From an uncultured Mycoplasmatota bacterium (GTDB taxonomy: Bacteria > Bacillota_I > Bacilli_A > Izemoplasmatales > Izemoplasmataceae), in NCBI GenBank assembly GCA_913062645.1, contig CAJXVW010000002.1:62001-126000 (forward strand): a stretch of 64,000 bases of DNA. The letters are read 5' to 3'. Shown in pieces: positions 29,718-39,203 of the stretch. Position numbers and translations under genes: made by a program. The notes below the pieces were generated by a model that was not told where the DNA came from, did not search any database, and saw only the letters and a program-made list of their open reading frames with translations. Positions within the stretch are counted from its first letter, which is position 1, and each line of letters starts with the position of its first letter.

Positions 29718-32700
29718 TTAAGAGTTGAAGCCGTATTTCGAGATGTAGTCCTCGCCGTCTTCGTTGACGAGCGACTTGTTTGCTTCGTTGACGCCGGTTT
29801 CCTTGTTGATCAGTTCGACGTAGATGCCGAGGGACTGCAGTTCGCGCGTCAGGACGCGGAAGCTTTCCGGCAGGCTCGGATTGGGAATGCTCTTGCCGTC
29901 GACGATCGCCCGGAAGACCTTGTTGCGGCCGATCAGGTCGTCGGACTTGACCGTCAGCATCTCTTGCAGCGTGTAGGCTGCGCCGTATGCCTCGAGCGCC
30001 CAAACTTCCATTTCACCAAAGCGTTGTCCACCGTTTTGTGCTTTACCACCCATCGGTTGCTGGGTGACGAGCGTGTAGGGACCGACGCTCCGGGCATGGA
30101 GTTTGTCGTCGACCATGTGATCGAGTTTGATCATGTACATGACGCCGACCGAAATCGGATTGTCGTAGGCTTCGCCGGTCTGACCCGAGAACAGAATCTG
30201 CTTCCCGTCGGGGGCAACGCCGGCTTCGGCCATGATTTGTGCCAAATCGCTGTTCTTGACGCCGTCAAAGACCGGAGTGGCGATGTGCACGCCAAGCTTC
30301 TTGGCGGCCATGCCGAGATGGATTTCAAGCACCTGGCCGATGTTCATGCGGCTCGGGACACCGAGCGGATTGAGCATGATGTCGATTGGCGTGCCGTCCG
30401 CCATGAACGGCATGTCTTCGACCGGTAGGATCTTCGAGATGACGCCCTTGTTGCCGTGGCGTCCGGCCATCTTGTCGCCTTCGTTAATCTTGCGTTTCTG
30501 AACGATGAAGATACGCACGACTTCGTTGACGCCCGGGGACAGTTCGTCGCCGTTGGCGCGGCTGAAGTACTTGACGCTCTGAACGATACCGCCACCACCG
30601 TGGGGAACCTTCAGCGAGGTGTCACGCACTTCGCGGGATTTTTCCCCGAAGATCGCCAGAAGTAACTTGTCTTCCGGCGTCGGGTCGGTGACGCCTTTGG
30701 GCGTGACCTTGCCGACGAGGATGTCGCCTTCGAAGACTTCGGCACCGGGGATGATGATGCCACGGTCGTCGAGATAACGCCGTCCTTCTTCCCCGATGTG
30801 GGGAATCTCGCGGGTGATTTCTTCTTTGCCCAGCTTGGTGTCACGGGCTTCGATTTCATATTTTTCGATGTGGATTGATGTGTAGATGTCTTCTTTCACG
30901 AGTCGTTCGCTCATGATGATGGCATCTTCGTAGTTGTATCCGTTCCAGGTCATGAACGCCACGGTGACGTTGCGGCCGAGGGCCAGTTCGCCTTTGTCCA
31001 TCGACGGACCGTCACTGATCGTTTCATTGGCGTCGACGTGGTCGCCGGCGCGAACGATCGGAACCTGCGAGAAACAGGTCCCCTGATTGGAACGTTGGAA
31101 TTTGTCGAGTTCATAGGTGTCAAGTTTGCCGTCTTCGCGACGAATCTTGATTGTCTTCGAATCGACGAATTCGACGGTGCCAGCGTGGGTCGCGACGGTG
31201 GCGCTGCCACTGTCGTGAGCGGCTTTGTATTCGATGCCGGTACCGACGAAGGGAGCTTCGGGCAACAACAGCGGAATCGCCTGCCGTTGCATGTTCGCAC
31301 CCATCAGTGCGCGGTTGGCGTCATCATGTTCGAGGAACGGGATGCAGGCCGTCGAGATCGAAACGATCTGTTTCGGGCTGACGTCCATCAGTTCCAATTG
31401 ATCTTTGGGGAACATCTTGGTTTCGCCCTGATGACGGGCGACGACCGAAGCGGGGACGATTTCCATGTCGTCGTTGACAATCGTGTTGCCCTGCGCGATG
31501 ATGAAGCGTTCTTCTTCATCGGCCGACAGATACACCATTTCATCGGTGACGACGACACTGCCGTCTTCCTTGGTGTCGAGCTTCAGATACGGCGTTTCCA
31601 TGAAGCCGTATTTGTTGACTTTGACGTAGCTGGCGAGGCTGTTGATCAGCCCGATGTTCTGACCTTCGGGGGTTTCAATCGGACAAATCCGGCCATAATG
31701 GGAATGGTGGACGTCACGGACTTCGAAACCAGCGCGGTCGCGCGTCAGCCCGCCGGGGCCGAGGGCGCTGATGCGGCGCTTGTGGGTCAGTTCGTCGAGC
31801 GGGTTCGTCTGGGCCATGAATTGGCTCAATTGGCTTGAACCGAAGAACTCTTTGAGTGAAGAGGTCAACGGACGAATGTTGATCAGTTTTTGCGGTGTGA
31901 TCTCATCCGGTTCTTTGGTTGACATGCGGTCCTTGACGTTTTTCTCCATCTTCGTCAGACCGATGCGGAACTGGTTCTTGAGCAGTTCGCCGATCAGACG
32001 CAGGCGGCGGTTGCCGAGATGGTCGATGTCGTCGAGATTGCCGACGCGGTCGAACAGGTTGAGATAGTAGGAGATGCTGGCGATGATGTCGGACGGCACG
32101 ATGTGCACGGCGTCTTCGAAGGTGTTGTTACCGATGACCTTGACGACGATGTCCTGATCCTCTTCGTTCTTGGTGAGAATTTCGAGGATTTGAATTTCCG
32201 CCAGTTCGAAATAGATGTTCTCATTGTCGAAGACTTGTTCAAAGGCTTCCTTGAGTTCTTTGACGTGCTGCTTGCCGAACTCCTCGGTTAGCATCTTCTC
32301 GGTTTTGCCTTTGGCCTGCAGATAGGCGTTGTAATAGTCTTCCCACGGATCGTATTCCTGGTTCTTGATCTGCGCGAGCAGCTGCTCGTCGGAGAGGAAC
32401 GAGAACAGGAATTCGTCGTTGACCTGCACACCACGAAATACCGACAGTTGGGTTTCATAGTCGTACTCGAGATCGTACGCGCCAACGGCCGGAACCTTTT
32501 GTGTGAACAGGTGACGGTAATCTTTCAGTTTTTCGACGAGTTTGCGCGTCACGAAGGTCTCTTTCTCGACGATGATTTCACCCGTGTCGGGATCGATCAA
32601 ATCGTAGGCGAGACGTTTGCCGTGAACGCGGTTGAGAACGTCGAGTTTCTTGTTGATCTTGTAACGGCCGACCTCGGCGAGGTCGTAACGCTTGGAATCG

Positions 32701-33482
32701 AACAAACGGCTCATCAAGAATGATTTCGCACCGTCAACCGTGGCGGTTTCGCCCTGGCGCAGTTTCGAATAGACTTCCTTGATCGCGTCGTCGGAATTCT
32801 TGGTGACGTCTTTGGCAAGCGTCAGTGAAAGCAGTTCGCTTTCCCCATAGGTTTCGACGATCTGTTCGGAGTTTTGGAACCCAAGCGCACGCAGCAACGT
32901 GGTCAGGGGGATCTTCTTGCTGCGGTCGAGTTTGACATAGAGCACGTTCTTCGAGCCCATTTCGTACTCGAGCCATGCACCACGGGTCGGGATGACCTGT
33001 CCCAGGTACTTGCTGCGCAGCGTCTTCTTGTCGATGTTCTCGCTGAAGAACACGCCCGCCGAGCGGACGATCTGCGAGACGATGACGCGCTCGCTGCCGT
33101 TGATGATGAACGACCCGGTCGGGGTCATCATCGGGAAATCACCCATGAAGATCTTCTGTTCCTTGACTTCACCGGTGTCCTTGTTTTCGAGACGGACGTT
33201 GACGCGGAGTGGACGCGCATACGTCATGTCCTTGATCTTCGCTTCCGCGATGTCGTATTTGAAATCTCCCAGCTCGTATTCGCTGAAATAGAGATTGATG
33301 TTCTCCGTAAAGTTCTGAATCGGGGAGATGTCCCGGAACAGTTCGGCCAACCCCTTGTCAATGAACCACTGGAACGACTTGGTCTGGACCTTGATCAGGT
33401 CCGGAAGTTCCACATTGGATTTGACGCGGGAGTAGTTTCTCCGTTCGCGTTCTCGCCCATACTTTACCAGTTTATAACTCAC
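29718..33482 (-). CDS. rpoB: DNA-directed RNA polymerase subunit beta
   Basis: The beta subunit has about 1254 residues. It has the conserved start [20 protein letters not shown], a rifampicin-region segment ([23 protein letters not shown], here quoted in part) and the C-terminal [21 protein letters not shown]. In the rifampicin segment a Q replaces the frequent D in FMDQ (FMAQTNPL). I use GTG 33482, preceded by GGGGTGA. The frame extends upstream through the leader, but that part is not family sequence. It heads rpoBC. Confidence 0.98.
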   Translation of the reverse strand: MSYKLVKYGRERERRNYSRVKSNVELPDLIKVQTKSFQWFIDKGLAELFRDISPIQNFTENINLYFSEYELGDFKYDIAEAKIKDMTYARPLRVNVRLENKDTGEVKEQKIFMGDFPMMTPTGSFIINGSERVIVSQIVRSAGVFFSENIDKKTLRSKYLGQVIPTRGAWLEYEMGSKNVLYVKLDRSKKIPLTTLLRALGFQNSEQIVETYGESELLSLTLAKDVTKNSDDAIKEVYSKLRQGETATVDGAKSFLMSRLFDSKRYDLAEVGRYKINKKLDVLNRVHGKRLAYDLIDPDTGEIIVEKETFVTRKLVEKLKDYRHLFTQKVPAVGAYDLEYDYETQLSVFRGVQVNDEFLFSFLSDEQLLAQIKNQEYDPWEDYYNAYLQAKGKTEKMLTEEFGKQHVKELKEAFEQVFDNENIYFELAEIQILEILTKNEEDQDIVVKVIGNNTFEDAVHIVPSDIIASISYYLNLFDRVGNLDDIDHLGNRRLRLIGELLKNQFRIGLTKMEKNVKDRMSTKEPDEITPQKLINIRPLTSSLKEFFGSSQLSQFMAQTNPLDELTHKRRISALGPGGLTRDRAGFEVRDVHHSHYGRICPIETPEGQNIGLINSLASYVKVNKYGFMETPYLKLDTKEDGSVVVTDEMVYLSADEEERFIIAQGNTIVNDDMEIVPASVVARHQGETKMFPKDQLELMDVSPKQIVSISTACIPFLEHDDANRALMGANMQRQAIPLLLPEAPFVGTGIEYKAAHDSGSATVATHAGTVEFVDSKTIKIRREDGKLDTYELDKFQRSNQGTCFSQVPIVRAGDHVDANETISDGPSMDKGELALGRNVTVAFMTWNGYNYEDAIIMSERLVKEDIYTSIHIEKYEIEARDTKLGKEEITREIPHIGEEGRRYLDDRGIIIPGAEVFEGDILVGKVTPKGVTDPTPEDKLLLAIFGEKSREVRDTSLKVPHGGGGIVQSVKYFSRANGDELSPGVNEVVRIFIVQKRKINEGDKMAGRHGNKGVISKILPVEDMPFMADGTPIDIMLNPLGVPSRMNIGQVLEIHLGMAAKKLGVHIATPVFDGVKNSDLAQIMAEAGVAPDGKQILFSGQTGEAYDNPISVGVMYMIKLDHMVDDKLHARSVGPYTLVTQQPMGGKAQNGGQRFGEMEVWALEAYGAAYTLQEMLTVKSDDLIGRNKVFRAIVDGKSIPNPSLPESFRVLTRELQSLGIYVELINKETGVNEANKSLVNEDGEDYISKYGFNS

Positions 33483-33553
33483 AAAGTTCACCCCATTTTT
33501 TGTGCTGCGAAAGTGCAAAAAACGCAAAAAAGCGCATCTTTTGGCAATTTAAT

Positions 33554-33582
33554 ATATTAACATATATTAGTCAAGTCGTCAA
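33554..33582 (-). promoter_or_regulatory. Probable rpoBC promoter
   Basis: -35 TTGACG (33577-33582), 17-bp spacer, -10 TAATAT (33554-33559). It overlaps the end of rsmC. The leader has paired T6-G and C-A6 tracts (TTTTTTG/CAAAAAA) that could form a hairpin ahead of the GTG start. Confidence 0.6.
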
Positions 33583-34173
33583 ATGCTTTTTGCATTTAAT
33601 GACCTGGAATCCCTTTTGCCGGCCGAGGATTTCCACACTTTCGTAGACGGTTTTGACGTGTTTCAGGGCACTGTCGGCCCCATGTTTCTTGTTGATGACG
33701 AAGACCAGGCTGCCATCTTCGGTGAGATGATCTCCCGCGCCGTCAAGCAGCTCGTACAGACGCTGTTTGCCGATCCGGATCGGCGGATTGGTGACGATCA
33801 GATCGTACTGCTTGTTGATCCGTTCGTACCCATCACTCTGGAACACATCGGCGGTGACGTCGTTGGCGGCCAGATTGGCTCGGGTCAGCTCCAGTGCTCG
33901 GGGATTCACATCGGTCATGTCGACGGCGAGGTCAAACACCTTGCCGAGCACAATGCCGATCGCTCCCCAGCCGCAGCCGAGATCGAGAACGTTTCGCGCA
34001 GCGTCCGGGACATCGAGATACTTCAGGAGCACGGCCGTGCCACGGTCCAGTCCGCCCTTGGCGAACACCCCGTGATCGGTGGTGCAGGTGAAGTCGGTCT
34101 CATACGCACGAAAAGCAATCGCTTGCGGATTGCTTTTTAGCGTGTGATTGTCCTCGGAAAAATAGTGCGGCAT
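33571..34173 (-). CDS. RsmC-like class I SAM methyltransferase (YbxB-type)
   Basis: The 200-residue protein corresponds to Bacillus YbxB, found at the same place between rplL and rpoB. It has the SAM-binding VLDLGCGWGAIGIVLGK, the MTDVNPRALELTRAN acidic loop and the catalytic NPPI motif (IVTNPPIRIGKQ) of N2-guanine 16S rRNA methyltransferases. ATG 34173 is 7 nt after GAGGA. The upstream open frame runs back into the rplL terminator and is not coding. Confidence 0.93.
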   Translation of the reverse strand: MPHYFSEDNHTLKSNPQAIAFRAYETDFTCTTDHGVFAKGGLDRGTAVLLKYLDVPDAARNVLDLGCGWGAIGIVLGKVFDLAVDMTDVNPRALELTRANLAANDVTADVFQSDGYERINKQYDLIVTNPPIRIGKQRLYELLDGAGDHLTEDGSLVFVINKKHGADSALKHVKTVYESVEILGRQKGFQVIKCKKHLTT

Positions 34174-34204
34174 CCAATCATCCTCGCGGTCTTCATTAAA
34201 CAGG

Positions 34205-34230
34205 CAAAAACCTGAGTGGTTCACTCAGGT
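34205..34230 (-). terminator. rplJL terminator
   Basis: The stem ACCTGAGTG-AAC-CACTCAGGT (34210-34230) is followed by TTTTGCC on the minus strand. rsmC lies beyond it, so rsmC relies on read-through or a weak promoter. Confidence 0.88.
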
Positions 34231-34251
34231 CGTTGCCAATTGGGTTAATGA

Positions 34252-34617
34252 TTATTTGACAGAAACAACTGCGCCTGCTTCTTCCAGTTGCGCTTTGAGC
34301 TCTTCTGCCTCTTCCGGTGAGATGTTTTCTTTGATCGGAGCCGGAGCGCTGTCAACCAGTGCTTTGGCTTCTTTCAGGCCGAGGCCGGTGATGGCGCGGA
34401 CGGCTTTGATAACGGGGATCTTGCTTTGTCCGGGGTTCTCGATGGTAACCGTTACTTCGGTCGGTCCTTCGTCCGCAGCGGCAGCACCAGGTGCGGCGAC
34501 GGCGACGGCGCTCGGGTCAACACCGAATTCTTCTTTCATCAGATCGACTAAGTCTTTCAGTTCGAGCAGCGTTTTCTCTTTCAACGCTTCAATAATTTCT
34601 TGGTTCGTTAATGCCAT
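34252..34617 (-). CDS. rplL: 50S ribosomal protein L7/L12
   Basis: This is the stalk protein that recruits translational GTPases. The 121-residue sequence has an N-terminal dimerisation helix, the Ala/Gly hinge ([16 protein letters not shown]) and the C-terminal [20 protein letters not shown] domain. It follows rplJ by 15 nt. Confidence 0.99.
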   Translation of the reverse strand: MALTNQEIIEALKEKTLLELKDLVDLMKEEFGVDPSAVAVAAPGAAAADEGPTEVTVTIENPGQSKIPVIKAVRAITGLGLKEAKALVDSAPAPIKENISPEEAEELKAQLEEAGAVVSVK

Positions 34618-34632
34618 GATGGTTCCTCCTTC

Positions 34633-35136
34633 TTAAGCTTGTTGTTCTTCCAATTCTTGGGCCATCAGGTCGAGGGCGATGGCGACTTCCTTGATCGGTT
34701 GCAGGATTCCTGCGGCGATCATCGTCAGCAAGGTTTCTCTCGACGGGATGGTTGCGATGACTTTGATGTTGTCGTTGTCCATGTATTCACCATCGACAAC
34801 ACCGACTTTCAGTTCCAGTGCTTTGTTTTCCAACGCGAAATCGTAGACGATCTTCGCGGCGGAAACGCTGTCTTCGTGACTGAACGCGACGGCGTTCGGG
34901 CCGACAAGGGTCTGTTCGAGTTCGTTGAACCCGAGTTCCTGGGCGGCGCGGCGCGTGATGTTGTTCTTGATGACGGCCATTTCGCATCCGTTGTCACGCA
35001 ATTCGCGACGTAATTTGGTGACCTGTTCGACGGTCAGTCCGCTGTAGTCGATGATGACGAAGCTACGCGCACTCTGCATCCGTTCGACGAGGTCGGCCAC
35101 TTGTTGTTTCTTACGTTCGATTGCTCTTTCTGACAT
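34633..35136 (-). CDS. rplJ: 50S ribosomal protein L10
   Basis: L10 anchors L7/L12 dimers on 23S rRNA. The 167-residue protein begins MSERAIERKKQQVADLVERM, with FVIIDYSGLTVEQVTKLRRE. ATG 35136 follows GGAGGTGAATTGG, so the longer frame start is rejected. It is controlled by the L10 leader upstream. Confidence 0.98.
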   Translation of the reverse strand: MSERAIERKKQQVADLVERMQSARSFVIIDYSGLTVEQVTKLRRELRDNGCEMAVIKNNITRRAAQELGFNELEQTLVGPNAVAFSHEDSVSAAKIVYDFALENKALELKVGVVDGEYMDNDNIKVIATIPSRETLLTMIAAGILQPIKEVAIALDLMAQELEEQQA

Positions 35137-35178
35137 CCAATTCACCTCCATGATGGTGTCGTGTTGCTGGGGTTATAA

Positions 35179-35280
35179 ATAAAAACCTCTGATGTCGTGG
35201 ACAAAAGAGGTTTTGCATTCCTAGTTCTCTTTCGTCTCGTTGGGATATTAAGCGGCTTGGGCACCCAAGTCTTAGACATG
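35179..35280 (-). ncRNA. Ribosomal protein L10 leader with attenuator
   Basis: Minus-strand RNA upstream of rplJ carries the L10-leader core: AAGACTTGGGTGCCCAAGCC, then GCTTAATATCCC...GAAAGAGAACTAGG. A terminator hairpin CCTCTTTTGTCC...GACATCAGAGG plus TTTTTATTT (35181-35214) follows. Excess L10(L7/L12)4 is known to bind such leaders and promote termination before rplJ. Confidence 0.88.
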
Positions 35281-35309
35281 AAGTTTCTATTCGATTGTGG
35301 GGGTGTTGC

Positions 35310-36011
35310 TTATTCTTCGTCCTTGATGATCGAGTCTTTGTCGACTTTGATGCCAGGACCCATCGTCGACGAGATCGTGACGTTTTGCACGAAGACGCCT
35401 TTGACGGTTGCCGGACGCAGTTTCACCAGCGTGTCGTAGATGACGCGGATGTTCTCGACGAGCTTCTGTTTGTCGAACGAGACTTTTCCGACCGGAACGT
35501 GGATGTTCCCGACTTTGTCGACACGGTAGTTGACTTTACCGGCTTTGATTTCACCGACTGCCTTCTCGACATCCATGGTGACCGTTCCGGTTTTCGGGTT
35601 CGGCATCAGTCCGCGCGGACCGAGTACACGACCTAGACGGCCGATTTTCGACATCATGTCAGGCGTCGCCACGACGGTGTCGAACTCGAGCCAACCTTCC
35701 TGGATTTTCTGGACGTATTCGTCGTCGCCGACATAATCGGCGCCGGCGGCTTCGGCTTCTTTCGCTTTTTCGCCCTGGGCGAACACGAGCACCGTCTTGG
35801 TTTTACCGGTACCGTGCGGCAGGACGACCGCGCCGCGCAGATTCTGTTCTGCTTTGCGGGGGTCGAGATTCAGGCGAATGGCGAATTCCACGGAAGCGTC
35901 GAAACCTTCAAACGAGATTTCCTTGAGCAGGTCGACCGCTTTGCCGAGAGGGTATTTGACGTTCTCGACTTTCGCAGCGGCAGCCAGCAGTTTTTTTCCT
36001 TTTTTGGCCAT
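35310..36011 (-). CDS. rplA: 50S ribosomal protein L1
   Basis: L1 forms the mobile E-site stalk and is a translational repressor of its own operon in many bacteria. The 233-residue protein begins [18 protein letters not shown] and has the signature [15 protein letters not shown]. Its ribosome binding site GGAGG directly abuts the 3' arm of a long hairpin resembling an L1 target. Confidence 0.98.
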   Translation of the reverse strand: MAKKGKKLLAAAAKVENVKYPLGKAVDLLKEISFEGFDASVEFAIRLNLDPRKAEQNLRGAVVLPHGTGKTKTVLVFAQGEKAKEAEAAGADYVGDDEYVQKIQEGWLEFDTVVATPDMMSKIGRLGRVLGPRGLMPNPKTGTVTMDVEKAVGEIKAGKVNYRVDKVGNIHVPVGKVSFDKQKLVENIRVIYDTLVKLRPATVKGVFVQNVTISSTMGPGIKVDKDSIIKDEE

Positions 36012-36024
36012 TGCGATTTTCCTC

Positions 36025-36061
36025 CTAAATGTGGTCTAACGGAATTTCCTCCCACATTTAG
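36025..36061 (-). promoter_or_regulatory. Hairpin before rplA with L1-binding-site character
   Basis: The ten-pair stem CTAAATGTGG/CCACATTTAG encloses GAGGAAATTCC and GTTAGA. The resulting GTGGGAGG-hairpin-GTTAGA-CCAC pattern resembles the GUGGGAGG segment of the 23S L1 stalk, and also the leader element at 36535-36566. The 3' arm ends at the rplA ribosome binding site, so L1 binding could block translation. Confidence 0.5.
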
Positions 36062-36082
36062 CTGTATAATACAACTAAATGG

Positions 36083-36508
36083 TTAGTCCTTGATTGTAAT
36101 TCCCATGTTTCGCGCCGAACCGGCGACGATGTTCATTGCCGCTTCAATGTCGTTGGCATTGAGGTCGGGCATTTTGATTTCCGCAATTTCTTTCAATTGC
36201 GCTCTTGTGATGGATCCGACTTTTTCCTTGAGCGGATTGCCGGCTCCCTTGTCGACGCCAGCCGCTTTTTTCAGCAGGTCGCTGGCCGGCGGGGTTTTGG
36301 TGATGAACGAGAACGTTCTGTCATCATAAACGGTGATGACGACGGGGATGATGCTGCCCATTTTGTCCTTGGTCGCCTCGTTGAACTTGAGGCAGAATTC
36401 TTGGATGTTGACGCCTGCCTGACCGAGAGCCGGTCCGACCGGGGGCGCAGGGTTCGCACGTCCCGCAGGGATTTGCAGTTTCACCAGAGTCTTGATTTCT
36501 TTAGCCAC
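36083..36508 (-). CDS. rplK: 50S ribosomal protein L11
   Basis: L11 forms the GTPase-associated centre with 23S rRNA and is needed for stringent response signalling. The 141-residue protein has [38 protein letters not shown] and the C-terminal GSARNMGI. I use GTG 36508, 8 nt after AGGAGG. GTG 36517 is embedded in that ribosome binding site and is unlikely. Confidence 0.97.
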   Translation of the reverse strand: MAKEIKTLVKLQIPAGRANPAPPVGPALGQAGVNIQEFCLKFNEATKDKMGSIIPVVITVYDDRTFSFITKTPPASDLLKKAAGVDKGAGNPLKEKVGSITRAQLKEIAEIKMPDLNANDIEAAMNIVAGSARNMGITIKD

Positions 36509-36534
36509 GAAAGACACCTCCTCTTTTTCGTGAT

Positions 36535-36566
36535 GTGGTTAGTCAGATGCGCTCGCATCCTCCCAC
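36535..36566 (-). promoter_or_regulatory. L1-binding-site mimic in the rplK leader
   Basis: GTGG/CCAC helix, asymmetric loop GAG opposite TGACTAA, then helix GATGC-GAGC-GCATC. GTGGGAGG and CTGAC match the arrangement of the 23S L1-binding stalk (GGUGGGAGG...CCGAC). L1 feedback at the rplKA leader is well established in bacteria. Confidence 0.6.
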
Positions 36567-36567
36567 T

Positions 36568-36602
36568 CAAAAAATAGCATGGCATACTGCATGCCACGCT
36601 AT
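36568..36602 (-). terminator. Terminator after nusG, overlapping the rplK promoter
   Basis: The twelve-pair stem ATAGCGTGGCAT/ATGCCATGCTAT (one G-T pair, loop GCAGT) is followed by TTTTTTG. Its 5' arm begins within the -10 box of the promoter at 36601-36629. Confidence 0.85.
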
Positions 36603-36629
36603 TATACTATACTAGTGTTTTGATGTCAA
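36601..36629 (-). promoter_or_regulatory. rplK-rplA promoter (perfect consensus)
   Basis: -35 TTGACA (36624-36629), 17-bp spacer, -10 TATAAT (36601-36606), minus strand, just after the nusG stop. Confidence 0.88.
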
Positions 36630-36638
36630 GAATATTCC

Positions 36639-37178
36639 CTATAGTTTCATGATGTCGTCGAACGACAGTTCCACCGGCGTCTGGCGACCGAACATGTCGA
36701 CCAGCACGGTGACTTCCTGTTTCTCCTCGTCGATCGAATCGACGGTGCCGATCTGATCGCGGAAGGGACCGGTCGCAACCTTGATTTTCTCGCCGACTGC
36801 GACGTCGAGTTTGGGGAGTTCCATGAGTCCTTGTTTTTTCAGGATCGGATTGATTTCGTCGGGTGGGAGGGGAACCGGTTTGGTCCCGCCGCCGGAGCTT
36901 CCGAGGAAGCCGGTGACGCCCGGCGTGTTCCGAACCACGAACCACGAGTCGTCGGTGACGACCATTTCGACGAAGACGTATCCCGGGAAGATCTTTACGA
37001 GCTTTTCCTTGAGGGTGCCGTCGGCTTTGCGTTCCTGACGGAGCTCTTCGGGAATCATGACCTGATAGATCTTGTCTTCCATCTGCATCGATTCGATGCG
37101 TCGTTCTAAGTTCAGTTTGACGGAGTTTTCATACCCGGCGTAGGTTTGGACAACATACCATCTGCGCTCGCCTAGCAT
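36639..37178 (-). CDS. nusG: Transcription termination/antitermination factor NusG
   Basis: NusG binds RNA polymerase and links it to pausing, Rho and the ribosome. The 179-residue protein has the NGN domain (RRWYVVQTYAGYENSVK, FPGYVFVEMVVTDDSW, GVTGFLGSSGG) and a KOW domain (VATGPFRDQIGTVDSI). It follows secE with only 1 nt between genes. Confidence 0.97.
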   Translation of the reverse strand: MLGERRWYVVQTYAGYENSVKLNLERRIESMQMEDKIYQVMIPEELRQERKADGTLKEKLVKIFPGYVFVEMVVTDDSWFVVRNTPGVTGFLGSSGGGTKPVPLPPDEINPILKKQGLMELPKLDVAVGEKIKVATGPFRDQIGTVDSIDEEKQEVTVLVDMFGRQTPVELSFDDIMKL

Positions 37179-37179
37179 G

Positions 37180-37611
37180 TCAGACTCCCAGGCTGGTGAT
37201 CCAGTTGAAGAAGGGCCGGAAGGCGAAGTCCGCGAGAATGAAGAAGAACGAAATGATCAGAATGAATCCGAACACACGGGCCGTGTGGTTGAGGATCGTG
37301 TTCTTGTTCGGCCACGTCACCTTGCGCATTTCCGCAAAGCTCGGGACGAAGAACGGCCACACCGACATGAACAGCGACACAGCGCCGATCACGATGACGA
37401 AAATCGAAAAGATCAGGATTTTCGTGTCGGTGTTGAAGATCCACCAGTTGGTGAGGCGGATTTCCAGCACGGTGCCTTCGATCAGGTACACGCCGAGGAT
37501 GATGACCAGCGCGCCGAGCACGCCGAGCAGGATCCGCTCGAACGGGTATTCTTTCTTCAGGATCTCGAGGATCCGATTGGGTTTTTGTTCCGGTAGTTTC
37601 ATCTTAGCCAT
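37180..37611 (-). CDS. secE: Protein translocase subunit SecE (three-helix form)
   Basis: SecE stabilises SecY in the Sec translocon. The 143-residue product has the family amphipathic motif AEMRKVTWPNKNT followed by the conserved C-terminal helix. Two extra N-terminal helices (ILLGVLGALVIILGVYLIEG, ILIFSIFVIVIGAVSLFMSV) make it like the three-span proteobacterial form. Many Firmicutes have only one span. ATG 37611 follows AGGAGAG. It sits between rpmG and nusG as usual. Confidence 0.93.
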   Translation of the reverse strand: MAKMKLPEQKPNRILEILKKEYPFERILLGVLGALVIILGVYLIEGTVLEIRLTNWWIFNTDTKILIFSIFVIVIGAVSLFMSVWPFFVPSFAEMRKVTWPNKNTILNHTARVFGFILIISFFFILADFAFRPFFNWITSLGV

Positions 37612-37622
37612 GGTTAACTCTC

Positions 37623-37769
37623 CTACTTGCTCTCTTTGTGCAGCGTGTGCTTGCCGCAACGTTTGCAGTGCTTGCGCACTTCGAGGCGTTCTTTTTTATC
37701 CTTATTTTTATACGTGGTATAGTTCCGTGACAGGCACTGGGTGCAGATCAGGATGATTTTTTGTCGCAT
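37623..37769 (-). CDS. rpmG: 50S ribosomal protein L33
   Basis: The 48-residue protein has two CxxC pairs (CTQC, CKRC), the zinc-binding form of L33, and the motif [23 protein letters not shown] 37769 gives normal L33 length; longer starts extend into the leader. It is placed before secE as in Bacillus. Confidence 0.95.
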   Translation of the reverse strand: MRQKIILICTQCLSRNYTTYKNKDKKERLEVRKHCKRCGKHTLHKESK

Positions 37770-37820
37770 GTGCATCAACTCTCTTGCAAATATATAATCT
37801 ACCAAAATATGTGGTCTTTG

Positions 37821-38369
37821 TCAAGTTCCGGACTGAAAATGTTCGCGTATTTTGCGCCGCGCCCGAGTCAGACAGTTGTAGACCGTCTTGTCCTTGATGT
37901 CGAGCTTGGTCGCGATGTAGCCGATCGAGTAGTTGCGCAGTTCTCTTAAAGTATATATCAAATACTCGCGTTTTGTAAGCAAATTCGCAATTTCTTTTTT
38001 GTACAATTCGTAGTAGGCGCTCGGTTGATAGGTGTCGTGATTGTGTTCGTAGATGTAGGCGCTGTTGTGCTTGAAGATTTCACTGCGTCGGACCCGCTTG
38101 GTGACGATCGAGATGAAGCGACGCTCGATGTTCAACTGGACATAGCGCGTGAATGTCTTGTTCATGGCCGGATCGAATGATCGGATCGACTTGTGGACAA
38201 TCATGTAGGCTTCCTGCATCATGTCGTCATAATCGTAGGTCAGGTTGAATCTGCGGATGGTTTTCGCAATCAGTCCCTGGTACTTGTCAAACATCAACTT
38301 CAGCGCGTCGGGATTGCCTTCGCGGATTTCCTTGAGGATCTCGTAGTCGTTGTGTTTGACGTAGGTCAT
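37821..38369 (-). CDS. sigH: RNA polymerase sigma factor, SigH-like
   Basis: The 182-residue sigma-70-family protein has region 2 (YDYDDMMQEAYMIVHKSIRSFD) and region 4 (RELRNYSIGYIATKLDIKDKTVYNCLTRARRKI, quoted here as a description of the helix-turn-helix). Its position between rlmB and rpmG equals that of sigH in Bacillus, where SigH directs early stationary phase, competence and sporulation genes. No anti-sigma factor is adjacent. It could be ComX-like. The symbol rests on synteny plus family. Confidence 0.8.
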   Translation of the reverse strand: MTYVKHNDYEILKEIREGNPDALKLMFDKYQGLIAKTIRRFNLTYDYDDMMQEAYMIVHKSIRSFDPAMNKTFTRYVQLNIERRFISIVTKRVRRSEIFKHNSAYIYEHNHDTYQPSAYYELYKKEIANLLTKREYLIYTLRELRNYSIGYIATKLDIKDKTVYNCLTRARRKIREHFQSGT

Positions 38370-38372
38370 GGA

Positions 38373-39080
38373 TCAACCTCGCTTGCGGTAGATTTCGTAC
38401 AGCACGATGGCGGCGCTGACGCTGGCGTTGAGACTGTTGACGTGACCGCTCATCGGAATTTTGACGATGTAGTCGCAGTTGTCGCGGATCAGTCGGCTCA
38501 TGCCTTTGCCTTCACTGCCGATGACGACGCACAGATTGGCGTTGGCGTCGATGTCATGTATGGTCTGCGGCGTGTCCATGTCGGTACCCACGATCCAGAA
38601 GCCGTTTTCCTTGAGCTTGCGGATCGTCTGATGGAGATTGGTGACCTGGATCACGTCGACGTATTCAATCGCCCCAGTCGAGACCTTGGCAACGGTCGCC
38701 GTCACTTGCGCGCTCCGTCGTTTGGGGATGATCACGCCGTCGACGTTAAAGGCGTCGGCGCTCCGTAAAATGGCGCCGAGGTTATGGGGATCCTCGATCG
38801 AATCCAGCATCACGTAAAGCTTTCGCTCGGTTGGTTTGGCAAGTGCATCCTCAAGCGTCAGCAACTCATAATCCGCGACCTCGGCGACGATGCCTTGATG
38901 GTTGCCGGGAAGCAGGTTCCCGAGGTCCTGTTTGGATACGATGTCAAATGCGATGTCCCGTTCGCGCAGCATGTGCTGCAGGTCTTTGTTGGTGCCGTCT
39001 TGAACGAACACCCGTTCGATCTTTCGCTCGGCCTTGATGGCCTCGAGCACGGTGTTCTTACCGCTGATCAATGTCGCCAT
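38373..39080 (-). CDS. rlmB: 23S rRNA (guanosine-2'-O-)-methyltransferase RlmB / TrmH family
   Basis: This is a SPOUT methyltransferase for 23S rRNA G2251 or a related nucleoside. The 235-residue protein has the substrate-binding N-domain (SGKNTVLEAIKAERKI) and SPOUT motifs LDSIEDPHNLGAILRSADAF, VVIGSEGKGMSRL and IPMSGHVNSLNASVSAAI. I use ATG 39080 after GGAGTGATC. The frame stays open far upstream, but that part is antisense to the next gene. It is syntenic with Bacillus yacO. Confidence 0.94.
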   Translation of the reverse strand: MATLISGKNTVLEAIKAERKIERVFVQDGTNKDLQHMLRERDIAFDIVSKQDLGNLLPGNHQGIVAEVADYELLTLEDALAKPTERKLYVMLDSIEDPHNLGAILRSADAFNVDGVIIPKRRSAQVTATVAKVSTGAIEYVDVIQVTNLHQTIRKLKENGFWIVGTDMDTPQTIHDIDANANLCVVIGSEGKGMSRLIRDNCDYIVKIPMSGHVNSLNASVSAAIVLYEIYRKRG

Positions 39081-39153
39081 GCGATCACTCCTTTGCCACT
39101 TCATATTGTACCATAGGACCACGTCAAAACCTATTGAGAAATTCGAAAAGTTG

Positions 39154-39182
39154 TTGCCCTCCTTTGGTGCACTCGGTATAAT
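39154..39182 (+). promoter_or_regulatory. Promoter of the cysteine desulfidase-like gene
   Basis: -35 TTGCCC (39154-39159), 17-bp spacer, -10 TATAAT (39177-39182), plus strand. Confidence 0.75.
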
Positions 39183-39203
39183 GAAATCATGAGAGGTGAG
39201 GAC

